DNA of 64,000 nt, from NCBI RefSeq assembly GCF_036634175.1, contig NZ_JAZIFX010000001.1, forward strand, positions 4,588,001-4,652,000, given 5' to 3'. Position numbers and translations under genes: made by a program. The stretch's first letter is position 1; each line of letters starts with the position of its first letter. The notes below the pieces were generated by a model. It was not told the DNA's origin. It saw only the letters and a program-made list of their open reading frames with translations, and did not search any database. Source of the DNA: Streptomyces sp. P9-A2. Its GTDB lineage: Bacteria; Actinomycetota; Actinomycetes; Streptomycetales; Streptomycetaceae. Below, in pieces: positions 50,726-60,283 of this stretch.

Positions 50726-51589
50726 TCAGTCCTTCGCCGGTGCCGGCTCCGACGGCGAGGAGGATGCCGGCTCCGACGGCGAACCGCTCTCGGTGGCCCC
50801 GCCGGAGCCCTTGCCGCCGTTGGACCCGGTCACGGTCTTCACCGCTTCCTTCGCCGCCTTCTTCGCGTCCTTCATCAGGTCGTCGGCGCTCGGCGACTTG
50901 TCGCCGGCGAGACCCGCCCCGTTGTAGTCGAGGGTGAGGACGACGTTCTCGACGCGGGCCACGACCGTCTGCTGCTTGAAGGTGCCTTCCTTCTTCTTCA
51001 GGTCGTAGCGCACGGCCGTCGCCTCGTCACCGGTGTCCGTGACGGGTTCGGCCTTCGTGTCCGTGGCGCCCTCGGCGGCCTGGACGTCCTTGACCTGCTT
51101 GTCGTAGTAGTCCTTGGCCAGTTCGTCACCCGCGCCCCGCGTGGTGTCCGACTCGAAGCGCAGCATCGACACGCTCAGCCAGCGGAACTGTGAACCGTCC
51201 ACACCGTTGTTGGCGAGGCTGTCCCAGGAGCAGCCGGCGCGCGTCGAGATGTCCTCGGACCGGCTCTTCTTGCCCGACTTCGACTTCGGTACGAGATCGT
51301 CCAGGGTCTTCTTCGACAGGACGTCGCACGCGTCCGGCAGGTCCTTGTACACCGCCGCCCGCACCGTCGGGGACGGGCTCGCGGACGCCGACGCGGGCGC
51401 GGACGCCGAACTGCCGGCCGCCTTGTCCTTGCCGTCGTCGGAGCCGGAGTCCGAGGAACAGCCGGCGACGATCAGCATCGCGGGGACGGCCGCCGCGCCG
51501 ACAAGGACGCGGTGGAGGCGCTTCGCGCTCCCCCACGGGCTGGACGACGTGGGCGGTGCCCCCACGTCTCGCTGTGCTCGTCGCTGCAT
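50726..51589 (-). CDS. DUF3558-type lipoprotein 1
   Basis: 287 residues. Lipoprotein signal peptide with lipobox (AMLIVAGCSS, Cys about 42), Ser/Ala linker, then a DUF3558-like domain: LPDACDVLSKKTLDDLVP, STRAGCSWDSLANNG (conserved cysteine pair), YDLKKKEGTFKQQTVVARVE and ENVVLTLDYNG. Low-complexity C-terminus. Anchored outside the membrane; function unknown. ATG 51589 follows GAAGGAACC; in-frame ATG 51604 lacks this. Shares its organisation with the next gene, so the two are tandem paralogues. Confidence 0.87.
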   Translation of the reverse strand: MQRRAQRDVGAPPTSSSPWGSAKRLHRVLVGAAAVPAMLIVAGCSSDSGSDDGKDKAAGSSASAPASASASPSPTVRAAVYKDLPDACDVLSKKTLDDLVPKSKSGKKSRSEDISTRAGCSWDSLANNGVDGSQFRWLSVSMLRFESDTTRGAGDELAKDYYDKQVKDVQAAEGATDTKAEPVTDTGDEATAVRYDLKKKEGTFKQQTVVARVENVVLTLDYNGAGLAGDKSPSADDLMKDAKKAAKEAVKTVTGSNGGKGSGGATESGSPSEPASSSPSEPAPAKD

Positions 51590-51723
51590 GGTTCCTTCAC
51601 TCATGACGCTTGTGTTCCCTGCGGTCAAAACGGAGGCCAAGGGGTCACCGTACGCGGTGAGCCGGTCGTGTGGTCTTCCTTCGGACGCTTTGCACAGGGC
51701 CGTGGAGGAGGCGTGTACGGGGC

Positions 51724-52656
51724 TCAGCCGCCCAGTGAATCGGTCAGCAGTGAGGCCAGTTTCCGCGCTCTGTCCTGCATTTCCTTACTGTCCGGAACGG
51801 TGCCGACGGTTGCCGGCTGCTCCGCGTACTCGATCGTCACGACCACGTTGGACGTGCGGAACGCCACAGTCACCGAGCGCTGTTTGACGGTCGATCCGGA
51901 GCTGCTCAGCTCGTCGTCGATGAAGGCCTCCTCGCCGAATTCGTCCAGGAGACGGGGCTGGAGGTCGGCGGGCGGGACGGACGGCGACGCGGGGGAGGAC
52001 TCGCCCTCGGACGGCGAGCCGGAGCCGGTGGCCTTGGCGGCCGCGGCGGAGTCGACACCGGAGGAACCGGAGGGATCGGAGGAACCGGAGGATGCGGAGG
52101 GGCGGGCCGAAGAGGGCGAGGACGCGTCCGGATCAGCGGACGCGCTGCCGCCGTCCTCGCCGGAGTCGTCGTCCGTGTCCGCGGAACCGGACCGGGTGGC
52201 AGTCGGCTCCGGAAGGTCCGCCGCCGCCCGCTTCGTCGCGAAGAGCTCCTCGGCCTGGCTGTCGTCGCTGACGGCGTTGTCGTAGGAGACGACACGCTCG
52301 AAGTCGATCACCAGACGGTTGGTGGCCTCGGCCGACTCCACCTTCCAACTGCAGCCCACCTTGCGGTCGGTGTCGTACGTGAGCGTCGCCTCGCCCGCGT
52401 ACGCCTTCGTCCGCAGGCCCTCGTCGGTCATCTCCCCGATGCCGGGCAGGAGTTCGTCGAGTATGCCGGTGCCGACCACGCCGCAGGGCTCCGGAAGCGT
52501 GGCGTACCTGCCGGGCTGGGCCGCCTGCGACGCCGTCCCGGCGCTGCCCGGGTTGGAGTTGTCCGACCGGCTCCCGTCGCCCGAACCGCCGGTGCATCCG
52601 GCCAGCAGGGCCGCGAGGAGCGCGGTGACGCCGGGTACGTAGGCCCTCCGTTGCAC
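51724..52656 (-). CDS. DUF3558-type lipoprotein 2
   Basis: 310 residues. Lipobox LLAALLAGCTG (Cys about 20), then LPEPCGVVGTGILDELLPGI and DRKVGCSWKVESAEATNRLV (cysteine pair as in its neighbour), a ~80-residue Ser/Pro/Ala/Asp insertion, and TVAFRTSNVVVTIEYAEQPA near the end. Start GTG 52656 has AGGAG 7 nt before it. Lies upstream of lipoprotein 1 on the same strand with a 134-nt gap. Divergent from rtcB. Confidence 0.87.
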   Translation of the reverse strand: MQRRAYVPGVTALLAALLAGCTGGSGDGSRSDNSNPGSAGTASQAAQPGRYATLPEPCGVVGTGILDELLPGIGEMTDEGLRTKAYAGEATLTYDTDRKVGCSWKVESAEATNRLVIDFERVVSYDNAVSDDSQAEELFATKRAAADLPEPTATRSGSADTDDDSGEDGGSASADPDASSPSSARPSASSGSSDPSGSSGVDSAAAAKATGSGSPSEGESSPASPSVPPADLQPRLLDEFGEEAFIDDELSSSGSTVKQRSVTVAFRTSNVVVTIEYAEQPATVGTVPDSKEMQDRARKLASLLTDSLGG

Positions 52657-52870
52657 GACCGGGCTCCTCTCGACGGTGGGCGCGGGCCTCGGCCCGCCGG
52701 GTCTACCAGTGTCCCCGCTGCTTAATCGCTTGCCGCACGGGGGGACCCGCGGCAGACAATGTGTATCGCACGCACTGCCGTGAACGCCGGTCCGAAGTCC
52801 CTTTCGTTGATCCTGGCGACGGTTTTTGCGCTTTCGCACTTCTGTTGCTTTTCGGGGGAATGGGGAAAAC

Positions 52871-54064
52871 ATGTCGTACGTGGAAATGCCGGGTGCGAAG
52901 GTGCCGATCCGCATGTGGACGGACCCGGCGTCGGTGGAGGAGGGCGCCCTCCAGCAGTTGCGGAACGTGGCGACCCTGCCCTGGATCAAGGGCCTCGCCG
53001 TGATGCCGGACGTGCACTACGGCAAGGGCGCGACGGTCGGCTCGGTCATCGCGATGCGGGGTGCGGTGTGCCCCGCGGCGGTGGGGGTCGACATCGGTTG
53101 CGGCATGTCGGCGGTGAGGACGTCCCTGACGGCGAACGACCTGCCGGGCGACCTGTCCCGGCTGCGCTCGAAGGTCGAGCAGGCGATCCCGGTCGGGCGG
53201 GGGATGCACGACACCCCCGTGGACCCGGCCCGCCTGCACGGTTTCGCGATCGGCGGCTGGGACGACTTCTGGGGACGGTTCGACGGGGTGGCGGAAGCGG
53301 TCAGGTTCCGTCACGAGCGGGCCGGTAAGCAGATGGGAACGCTGGGCGGCGGAAATCACTTCGTCGAAGTCTGTACGGACACGACCGGTTCTGTCTGGCT
53401 GATGCTGCACTCCGGTTCCCGGAACATCGGCAAGGAACTCGCCGAGCACCACATCGGTGTGGCCCGGGAACTCCCGCACAACCAGGGCCTGGTCGACCGC
53501 GACCTCGCCGTCTTCGTGGCGGACACCCCGCAGATGGCGGCCTACCGGAACGACCTGTTCTGGGCGCAGGAGTACGCGAAGCGCAACCGCTCGATCATGA
53601 TGGCGCTCCTGAAGGACGTGATCCGCAAGGAGTTCAAGAAGGCGAAGCCGGCCTTCGAGGCGGAGATCAGCGCGCACCACAACTACGTGGCCGAGGAGCG
53701 CTACGACGGCATGGATCTGCTCGTCACCCGCAAGGGCGCGATCCGCGCGGGCTCCGGCGAGTTCGGGATCATCCCTGGCTCCATGGGCACGGGTTCGTAC
53801 ATCGTCAAGGGCCTCGGGAACGCCGACTCCTTCAACTCGGCGTCCCACGGCGCCGGCCGCCGCATGAGCCGCAGCGCGGCGAAGCGGCGCTTCTCGACCA
53901 AGGACCTGGAGGAGCAGACGCGGGGCGTGGAGTGCCGCAAGGACTCCGGTGTCGTGGACGAGATTCCCGGCGCGTACAAGCCGATCGAGCAGGTCATCGA
54001 CCAGCAGCGGGACCTCGTGGAGGTCGTGGCGAAGCTGAAGCAGGTCGTCTGCGTGAAGGGCTGA
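52871..54064 (+). CDS. rtcB: RtcB, tRNA-splicing/RNA-repair ligase
   Basis: 397 residues. It joins 2',3'-cyclic phosphate or 3'-phosphate RNA ends to 5'-OH ends with GTP and Mn. Motifs: VMPDVHYGKGATVGSVIA, VGVDIGCGMSAVRT (metal Cys), TLGGGNHFVEV, LMLHSGSRNIGKELAEHHI, ISAHHNYVAEE, IPGSMGTGSYIVKG and guanylylated His in FNSASHGAGRRMSR. Start ATG 52871 after ggggaaaac. No rtcA or archease gene is next to it. The upstream gap 52657-52870 is the divergent promoter region. Confidence 0.96.
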   Translation: MSYVEMPGAKVPIRMWTDPASVEEGALQQLRNVATLPWIKGLAVMPDVHYGKGATVGSVIAMRGAVCPAAVGVDIGCGMSAVRTSLTANDLPGDLSRLRSKVEQAIPVGRGMHDTPVDPARLHGFAIGGWDDFWGRFDGVAEAVRFRHERAGKQMGTLGGGNHFVEVCTDTTGSVWLMLHSGSRNIGKELAEHHIGVARELPHNQGLVDRDLAVFVADTPQMAAYRNDLFWAQEYAKRNRSIMMALLKDVIRKEFKKAKPAFEAEISAHHNYVAEERYDGMDLLVTRKGAIRAGSGEFGIIPGSMGTGSYIVKGLGNADSFNSASHGAGRRMSRSAAKRRFSTKDLEEQTRGVECRKDSGVVDEIPGAYKPIEQVIDQQRDLVEVVAKLKQVVCVKG

Positions 54065-54143
54065 GCGGGGCCTGGCCGGCCCGGTCCGACGTGATGTGCC
54101 GGACAGGGCCCGGCATGGCCCGGCCTGGGCGTCGGCGCCGGCC

Positions 54144-54920
54144 TCAGCGCTCCCGGTGGACCTTGCTGTTCGACGCCTGGGCGCGGGGGCGGACGACCAA
54201 CAGGTCGATGTTGACGTGGCTGGGGCGGGTCACCGCCCAGGTGATGGTGTCGGCGACGTCCGCCGCGGTGAGGGGCTCGGCGACGCCCTCGTACACCTTG
54301 GCGGCCTTCGCCTCGTCGCCGCCGAAGCGGGTGAGGGCGAACTCGTCGGTCCTCACCATGCCGGGCGCGATCTCGATGACGCGCACGGGCCGGCCGACGA
54401 TCTCCAGGCGCAGGGTCTCGGCGAGGACGTGGGCGCCGTGCTTGGCGGCGACATAGCCGGCGCCGCCCTCGTAGGTGGAGTGCCCGGCGGTCGAGGACAC
54501 GACGACGACCGTGCCGTCGCCGCTCGCCTCCAGCCTGGGCAGCAGGGCCTGGGTGAGGTTGAGGGTGCCGATGACGTTGGTCTCGTACATCGTGCGCCAG
54601 TCCTCCGGGTCGCCGGTCGCGACCGGGTCGGCGCCCAGCGCGCCACCGGCGTTGTTGACCAGGACGCCGACGGTTTTGAACGCGGTGGCGAACTCGTCGA
54701 CGGCGGCGCGGTCGGTGACGTCGAGCGGATACGCGGTCGCCGTGTGGCCCGCCGCGTTCAGCTCCTCGGCGAGCGCCTCGATCCGGTCCTTGCGGCGGGC
54801 GGTGAGGACGACGCGGTAACCGGCCTCGGCGAGTCCGCGTGCCGTGGCGGCCCCGATCCCGCTGCTCGCGCCGGTGACGACGGCGATACGCGACGCTGCG
54901 GACGGTGTTGCGGCGGCCAT
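54144..54920 (-). CDS. short-chain dehydrogenase/reductase (classical SDR)
   Basis: 258 residues. Cofactor motif VVTGASSGIGAATARGLAEA, NNAGG, catalytic VSSTAGHSTYEGGAGYVAAK with Ser, Tyr and Lys in YxxxK. NADP preference suggested by LTARRKDRI. The PGMVRTDEF and DVADTITWAVTRPSHVNIDL end is typical of YdfG/serine-3-dehydrogenase-like SDRs. Start ATG 54920 with GGAGG. Convergent with rtcB; substrate unknown. Confidence 0.92.
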   Translation of the reverse strand: MAAATPSAASRIAVVTGASSGIGAATARGLAEAGYRVVLTARRKDRIEALAEELNAAGHTATAYPLDVTDRAAVDEFATAFKTVGVLVNNAGGALGADPVATGDPEDWRTMYETNVIGTLNLTQALLPRLEASGDGTVVVVSSTAGHSTYEGGAGYVAAKHGAHVLAETLRLEIVGRPVRVIEIAPGMVRTDEFALTRFGGDEAKAAKVYEGVAEPLTAADVADTITWAVTRPSHVNIDLLVVRPRAQASNSKVHRER

Positions 54921-55130
54921 GGGGCTCCTCCATGCGGGCGACTGCGGTGCAGGGCCCGGTGGCGTCACCGGGCCCGGCCAGGATATGCGGGAACGAGTGG
55001 TCCGCCGGGGTGGCCCCGGTCCGTGCGGGCGCGAGGGGGGCGGATGCGTGAGGGCGGCGGCCGTGTGGGTGCGGTGGGTGTCCCCGCCTCCGCCACCGTG
55101 TGCCTCGACTGCGAGTGGTAGCCGTGTGGG

Positions 55131-55161
55131 TGCGGTGGGTGCGGTGGGTGCGGTGGGCCCG
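55131..55161. repeat. GTGCGGTGG tandem units
   Basis: About three and a half 9-bp units just past the stop of the YnfA-family gene; a related GTGTGGGTGCGGTGGGTG occurs at 55062. Confidence 0.7.
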
Positions 55162-55166
55162 TGGGG

Positions 55167-55502
55167 TCAGCCGTTGCGCGGGGCCCACATGATCACGGCC
55201 ATCCCGGCCAGGCAGATCAGCGCGCCGGCGATGTCCCAGCGGTCCGGGCGGTAGCCGTCGGCGACCGCGCCCCACAGGAGCGAACCGGCGACGAAGATGC
55301 CCCCGTACGCGGCGAGGACGCGGCCGAAGTGCGCGTCGGGCTGGAAGGTCGCGACGAATCCGTACGCGCCGAGGGCGAGGACACCGCCGGCCGCCCACAT
55401 CCAGCCGCGGTTGTCCCGTACGCCCTGCCAGACCAGCCAGGCGCCGCCGATCTCCAGGATCGCGGCGAGGACGAAGAGGGCGGCGGAGCGGGCGATCAGC
55501 AT
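55167..55502 (-). CDS. YnfA/UPF0060 family membrane protein
   Basis: 111 residues, four membrane helices ([72 protein letters not shown]). Matches the UPF0060 pattern [36 protein letters not shown] and [11 protein letters not shown]. Resembles small multidrug-type membrane proteins; function unproven. ATG 55502, opposite in direction to the monooxygenase gene. Confidence 0.93.
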   Translation of the reverse strand: MLIARSAALFVLAAILEIGGAWLVWQGVRDNRGWMWAAGGVLALGAYGFVATFQPDAHFGRVLAAYGGIFVAGSLLWGAVADGYRPDRWDIAGALICLAGMAVIMWAPRNG

Positions 55503-55598
55503 GCGGGCAGCTTCGCACGCCGGGTTTCGGAATAACGGGAGCAGGGGACTCGTTCACGGGTATAGTTGAACCGTAAACAACCTGGAAGGTGAGCGGCC

Positions 55599-56684
55599 AT
55601 GCAGTTCGGGATCTTTACCATCGGTGACGTCACGCCCGACCCGACCACGGGGCGTACCCCCACCGAGCGTGAGCGGATCAAGGCCATGGTCGCCATCGCG
55701 CTGAAGGCCGAAGAGGTGGGCCTGGACGTGTTCGCGACCGGTGAGCATCACAACCGGCCGTTCGTCCCGTCCTCGCCGACGACCATGCTCGGCTACATCG
55801 CGGCGCAGACGGAGAAGCTGCACCTCTCCACCGCCACCACCCTGATCACCACCAACGACCCGGTGAAGATCGCAGAGGACTACGCGATGCTCCAGCACCT
55901 GGCCGACGGCCGGGTCGACCTGATGATGGGCCGGGGCAACACCGGGCCGGTGTACCCGTGGTTCGGGCAGGACATCCGGCAGGGCATCAACCTCGCCATC
56001 GAGAACTACGCCCTGCTGCACCGCCTGTGGCGCGAGGACGTCGTCAACTGGGAGGGCAAGTTCCGCACCCCGTTGCAGGGCTTCACCTCCACGCCCCGCC
56101 CGCTGGACGACGTACCGCCGTTCGTCTGGCACGGGTCGATCCGCTCGCCCGAGATCGCCGAACAGGCCGCGTACTACGGCGACGGCTTCTTCCACAACAA
56201 CATCTTCTGGCCGGCCGACCACACCAAGCGGATGATCGAGCTGTACCGCGCCCGGTACGCGCACTACGGCCACGGCACGCCCGAGCAGGCCATCGTCGGC
56301 CTCGGCGGCCAGGTGTTCATGCGGAAGAACTCGCAGGACGCCGTGCGCGAGTTCCGCCCCTACTTCGACGTCGCCCCCGTCTACGGGAACGGGCCCTCGC
56401 TGGAGGAGTTCACCCGGCAGACCCCGCTGACCGTGGGCTCCCCGCAGCAGGTCATCGAGAAGACACTGTCCTTCCGCGACTACGCGGGCGACTACCAGCG
56501 CCAGCTGTTCCTCATGGACCACGCGGGACTGCCGCTGAAGACCGTGCTGGAGCAGATCGACATGCTGGGCGAGGAAGTCGTGCCGGTGCTGCGCGAGGAG
56601 TTCGCCAAGAACCGCCCGGCCGGCGTGCCGGACGCGCCGACCCACGCCTCGCGACTGGCCGCCCGAGAGGTGAGCACCGTATGA
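55599..56684 (+). CDS. luciferase-like FMN-dependent monooxygenase (CE1758 family)
   Basis: 361 residues, TIM-barrel luciferase-like fold: QFGIFTIGDVTPDPTTGRTP, GLDVFATGEHHNRPFVPSSP, TEKLHLSTATTLITTNDPVK, DLMMGRGNTGPVYPWFGQ and LTVGSPQQVIEKTLSF. Uses reduced FMN and oxygen on an unknown substrate. The next gene, an FMN reductase overlapping by 4 nt, would supply FMNH2; this pair is a recognised two-gene unit. Upstream, TATAGT (55561-55566) and the partly symmetrical GTTGAACCGTAAACAAC may be promoter and operator. Start ATG 55599 after GGAAGGTGA. Confidence 0.93.
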   Translation: MQFGIFTIGDVTPDPTTGRTPTERERIKAMVAIALKAEEVGLDVFATGEHHNRPFVPSSPTTMLGYIAAQTEKLHLSTATTLITTNDPVKIAEDYAMLQHLADGRVDLMMGRGNTGPVYPWFGQDIRQGINLAIENYALLHRLWREDVVNWEGKFRTPLQGFTSTPRPLDDVPPFVWHGSIRSPEIAEQAAYYGDGFFHNNIFWPADHTKRMIELYRARYAHYGHGTPEQAIVGLGGQVFMRKNSQDAVREFRPYFDVAPVYGNGPSLEEFTRQTPLTVGSPQQVIEKTLSFRDYAGDYQRQLFLMDHAGLPLKTVLEQIDMLGEEVVPVLREEFAKNRPAGVPDAPTHASRLAAREVSTV

Positions 56685-57355
56685 GCGTCGTCGTCGTGTC
56701 GGCCGGCCTGAGCGTGCCGTCGTCCACCCGCCTGCTCGGGGAGCGGCTCGCGGCCGCGACCACCGGACAGGCCCCGGAAGACGTGCGGGTGATCGAGCTG
56801 CGGGACCTCGCGGTCGACATCGCGCACAACTTCACCAGCGGTTTCCCCGCGCCCGCGCTCGCCGAGGCGATGGACGCGGTGACCGGTGCGGACGGGCTGG
56901 TCGTGGTCACGCCGGTGTTCTCGGCGTCGTACAGCGGGCTGTTCAAGTCGTTCTTCGACGTGCTCGGCGTACGGGACCGGGAGGCGCTGGCAGGCAAGCC
57001 GGTGCTGATCGCCGCGACCGGGGGCACGCCCCGGCACTCGCTGGTGCTGGAGCACGCCCTGCGTCCCCTCTTCGCCCACCTGCGCGCGGTCGTCGTCCCC
57101 ACGGGGGTGTACGCCGCGTCCCAGGACTGGGGCGACAAGGGCCTGGACGCCCGGATCGAGCGGGCGGCGGGCGAGCTGGCCGCCCTGACGGGCGCGCTGT
57201 CGGGCGCCTCCGGAGGCGCTTCCGTAGCTACGGACGGCGGTACGGGCGGTGGTGCGATCAGCGTCACGCGCGGGGGCGCGGCCGCCGACAAGTTCGACGC
57301 GCGCAACGTGGTGCCGTTCGAGGAGCAGCTGGCCGCGCTGCGGTCGGCGGGCTGA
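56681..57355 (+). CDS. NADPH-dependent FMN reductase (CE1759 family)
   Basis: 224 residues, flavodoxin-like. VVVVSAGLSVPSSTRLLGER (FMN phosphate loop), GADGLVVVTPVFSASYSGLF, GKPVLIAATGGTPRHSLVLE and RAVVVPTGVYAASQDWGDKG. The Gly/Ala-rich stretch around 180-205 is low-complexity. Partner of the monooxygenase; ATG 56681 overlaps its stop by 4 nt. Confidence 0.93.
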   Translation: MSVVVVSAGLSVPSSTRLLGERLAAATTGQAPEDVRVIELRDLAVDIAHNFTSGFPAPALAEAMDAVTGADGLVVVTPVFSASYSGLFKSFFDVLGVRDREALAGKPVLIAATGGTPRHSLVLEHALRPLFAHLRAVVVPTGVYAASQDWGDKGLDARIERAAGELAALTGALSGASGGASVATDGGTGGGAISVTRGGAAADKFDARNVVPFEEQLAALRSAG

Positions 57356-57384
57356 GCGCACCGGGGCGCCGAACGCGCCGAATG

Positions 57385-57434
57385 TGCTGAAGGTGCCGAA
57401 CGTGTTGAAGGTGCCGAAGGTGCGAAGGTGCTGA
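57385..57434. repeat. degenerate GAAGGTGCCGAA repeat
   Basis: Several imperfect copies of AAGGTGCCGAA in the 311-nt gap (57356-57666) before the response regulator. I see no gene in that gap. Confidence 0.6.
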
Positions 57435-57666
57435 CGGCGCCGAGTACAGAACTCCCGGCGGTCTTCCCTGGACAGCGGCCGTCGGGTGAGGCGACCGGTT
57501 CCGTCCGGTTCCGGTCGCTCGCGAGGAGCCGGTCGCGGGCGGGGACGCCTGCGACCGGACCGCGGGTCGTACGGCGGTCCGGGGGAGAGGGCGGGGGAAC
57601 AAGAAGACGGCGGTGTCCGGCCACCGGTCGTTCGCCGGGGCGGCGGTCCTTGGCAGACTGAACACC

Positions 57667-58524
57667 GTGCCCCCTACCGCGTCCCCCACTCCCACCCCCA
57701 CCGTGCTGCTCGCCGAGGACGACCGTGCCATCCGCAACGCCCTGGCGCGCGCCCTGACCCTGGAGGGCTACCGGGTCACCGCGGTCGCCGACGGCGTCGA
57801 GGCGCTGGCGCAGGTCCACCGCAGCCGGCCCGACGTCCTCGTGCTGGACGTGATGATGCCCGGCATCGACGGGCTCCAGGTGTGCCGGGTGCTGCGCGCC
57901 GAGGGCGACCGCACCCCCGTACTGATGCTGACGGCGCTGGTGGAGACCGCCGACCGGATCGCGGGGCTGGACGCGGGCGCCGACGACTACGTCGTCAAAC
58001 CGTTCGACGTCGAGGAGGTCTTCGCCCGGCTGCGCGCCCTGCTGCGCCGGGTGGCACCCGCACCCGAGTCCGCACCCGAGTCCGCATCCGCACCCGAGTC
58101 CGCACCCGCACCCGAGTCCGCCGAGTCGTCGAGGCGGCAGCCGGCATCCGGGACCTCTGGGACACCCAGGAACTCCGGGACACCCAGGACATCGGGCGGG
58201 CGGTCGGACGATCCGGCGGCAGGGCGGTTCGTCGACGCGGCCGGGCTGCGCATGGACCCGCGGGCGCGCCGGGCCTGGCGGGGCCGGCGGGAGCTGGAGC
58301 TGACCCGGACCGAGTTCGAGCTGCTGGAGCTGCTGGTCCGCAACGCGGGCATCGTCCTCGACCACTCGACCATCTACGACCGCATCTGGGGCTACGACTT
58401 CGGTCCCGGTTCCAAGAACCTCGCCGTCTACGTCGGCTACCTGCGCCGCAAACTCGACGAGCCCGGGGCGCCGCAACTGATCCACACGGTGCGTGGGGTG
58501 GGTTACGTGCTGCGGGAGGACTGA
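57667..58524 (+). CDS. OmpR/MprA-type response regulator
   Basis: 285 residues. Receiver domain (about 12-130): acidic pocket AEDD, phospho-acceptor Asp61 in VLVLDVMMPGIDG, Thr in LMLTAL, Lys in YVVKPF. An unusually long repetitive linker of PES/APES units plus SGTSGTPRNSGT (about 135-190), then a winged-helix Trans_reg_C domain (LELTRTEFELLELLVRNAGI, LAVYVGYLRRKL, HTVRGVGYVLRED). GTG 57667 (VPPTAS) is chosen; a GTG at 57613 would add 18 residues. The kinase gene begins at the next base after its stop. Confidence 0.93.
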   Translation: MPPTASPTPTPTVLLAEDDRAIRNALARALTLEGYRVTAVADGVEALAQVHRSRPDVLVLDVMMPGIDGLQVCRVLRAEGDRTPVLMLTALVETADRIAGLDAGADDYVVKPFDVEEVFARLRALLRRVAPAPESAPESASAPESAPAPESAESSRRQPASGTSGTPRNSGTPRTSGGRSDDPAAGRFVDAAGLRMDPRARRAWRGRRELELTRTEFELLELLVRNAGIVLDHSTIYDRIWGYDFGPGSKNLAVYVGYLRRKLDEPGAPQLIHTVRGVGYVLRED

Positions 58525-60114
58525 GTGGTTCACGACACCGCCGACGCCCCAGGTGCCTCACGTACCTCGAGTGCCTCATGCGCCTCATGCGCCTCATGCG
58601 CCTCGGGCGGCTCGCGTGCCCCGGGCTCCTCACGTCCCCCGGGCGCGTTACGTACTCCGGGTGCGTCGCGCGCTTCGGGTACCCCGGCCGGACGGCGTCG
58701 GCTGCGGCTGCTGTCACTCGGCGCCAAGTTCGCGGTGGCCTTCGCCGCCGTGACGGCCACGGTCACCGTTCTGGTCGGCATCCTGTCGTACGGCGCCGCC
58801 GCCCGGCTGCTGCGGGTGGACCAGCAGATGGTGTTCGACGAGGTCGTGCGGGACCTGCGCGGCGAGGTCCGGGCGAACCGGATGTCACCGGTCGACTTCT
58901 CCTCCGCCGCCCCCGGCCACGACCTGGTGCGGCCCGCCCGGACGGACGTCCAGGTGCTCGGGCCGGACGGCCGGATCGTCGACCCGGGCGACCCGGGGCT
59001 GCCGGTGGTCGCCGCCGACCGTACGGTCGCGGGTGCCGCCACAGCCGGGCGGGTGGTCGAACACGCGGACGTCGACGTCGGCGACGACATCTACCGCGTC
59101 GCGACCGTCGCGCTGGGCGACGGCCGGGGCGCGGTGCAGGTCGCGCAGGAGTTCAGCGATATCGAGGACCTGCTGCGGACCCTCCAGCGGCGCACGCTCG
59201 TCCTGATGGCGGCGGTGGTGATCGCGGCCGGTCTGTTCGGCTGGTGGCTGGCCCGGCGGATCACCCGCCGCCTGGTCGTCCTCACCGCCGCCGCCGAGGA
59301 CGTCGCCCGCACCCGCCGGCTCGGCATCCAGGTGCCCGTCACCGGTCACGACGAGGTGGGGCGGCTCGGCCGCGCCTTCGACCGGATGCTCGGCCGGCTC
59401 GCCCAGTCCGAGGACGACCAGCGCCGGCTCGTCCAGGACGCGGGCCATGAACTGCGTACCCCGCTCACCTCCCTGCGGACCAACATCTCCCTGCTGCGCC
59501 GGATCGACGAGCTCCCTCCCGACACCCGTGAGGAACTCGTCACCGACCTCACCCAGGAGGCCCGTGAGCTGACCGACCTGGTCAACGAACTCGTCGAACT
59601 CGCGGCCGGCCAGTCCGACACCGAGCCGCCGTGCCGGGTCGACCTCGCCGACCTCGCCGAGGGCGTGGCCGAACTGGCCCGGCGCCGGGGCGGCCGCGAG
59701 ATCACCGTCCACGCGAGCGGCGACACCACGACCGACGGGCGGCCCGGAATGCTGACGCGGGCGATGTCCAACCTGGTCGAGAACGCCGTCAAGTTCGACC
59801 GGAACGGCACCGCGTCCATCGACATCACGGTCTCCGGGCCCGCGCGGCCGGGCACGGTACGGGTGGAGGTCCGCGACCGGGGGCCCGGCATCGCCGCAGG
59901 CGATCTGGTCCGCGTCTTCGATCGCTTCTTCCGTGCCGCCGACGCCCGCTCCCTCCCCGGTTCGGGCCTCGGCCTGTCCATCGTCCGCGAGGTGGCCCTG
60001 GCCCACGGGGGCGCCCCGTACGCCGTCCGCCGGCCCGGCGGCGGAACGGTGATCGGCTTCACGGTGGGCGGCGGCCCGCTGACGGATCCCGAGGACGAGG
60101 ACCCGGGCCCCTGA
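58525..60114 (+). CDS. sensor histidine kinase (MprB-like)
   Basis: 529 residues. A repetitive N-terminal ~55 residues rich in Ala/Ser/Cys/Pro (SSASCASCASCASGG), membrane span 1 (about 75-95, VAFAAVTATVTVLVGILSYG), ~130-residue periplasmic-side sensor region, span 2 (VLMAAVVIAAGLFGWWLA), HAMP, HisKA with phospho-His308 in QDAGHELRTPLTSLR, and HATPase (SNLVENAVKFD, RDRGPGIA, FFRAADARSLPGSGLGLSIV). Pairs with the regulator directly upstream. The cysteine-rich N-terminus is odd; a downstream start could be used instead. Confidence 0.92.
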   Translation: MVHDTADAPGASRTSSASCASCASCASGGSRAPGSSRPPGALRTPGASRASGTPAGRRRLRLLSLGAKFAVAFAAVTATVTVLVGILSYGAAARLLRVDQQMVFDEVVRDLRGEVRANRMSPVDFSSAAPGHDLVRPARTDVQVLGPDGRIVDPGDPGLPVVAADRTVAGAATAGRVVEHADVDVGDDIYRVATVALGDGRGAVQVAQEFSDIEDLLRTLQRRTLVLMAAVVIAAGLFGWWLARRITRRLVVLTAAAEDVARTRRLGIQVPVTGHDEVGRLGRAFDRMLGRLAQSEDDQRRLVQDAGHELRTPLTSLRTNISLLRRIDELPPDTREELVTDLTQEARELTDLVNELVELAAGQSDTEPPCRVDLADLAEGVAELARRRGGREITVHASGDTTTDGRPGMLTRAMSNLVENAVKFDRNGTASIDITVSGPARPGTVRVEVRDRGPGIAAGDLVRVFDRFFRAADARSLPGSGLGLSIVREVALAHGGAPYAVRRPGGGTVIGFTVGGGPLTDPEDEDPGP

Positions 60115-60147
60115 CACGCCGGTGCCGATGCCGGCGTCATGCCACGG

Positions 60148-60208
60148 CCACCGTCGCGGTCGCCGTCGCCGTCGCCGTCGCTGTTGCTGTCGCTGTTGCC
60201 GTTGCCGA
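60148..60208. repeat. GTCGCC/GTTGCC hexanucleotide tract
   Basis: About ten units of GTCGCC, GTCGCT and GTTGCT type between the kinase and the peptidase gene. No function evident; possible slippage hotspot. Confidence 0.75.
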
Positions 60209-60283
60209 GTACGGGCCGCCGGAGGTGAACATGTATGCGAGCGGGGCGCTCCGTACGCGTCCCGGAAGGGGAGGAGTGGCGAC

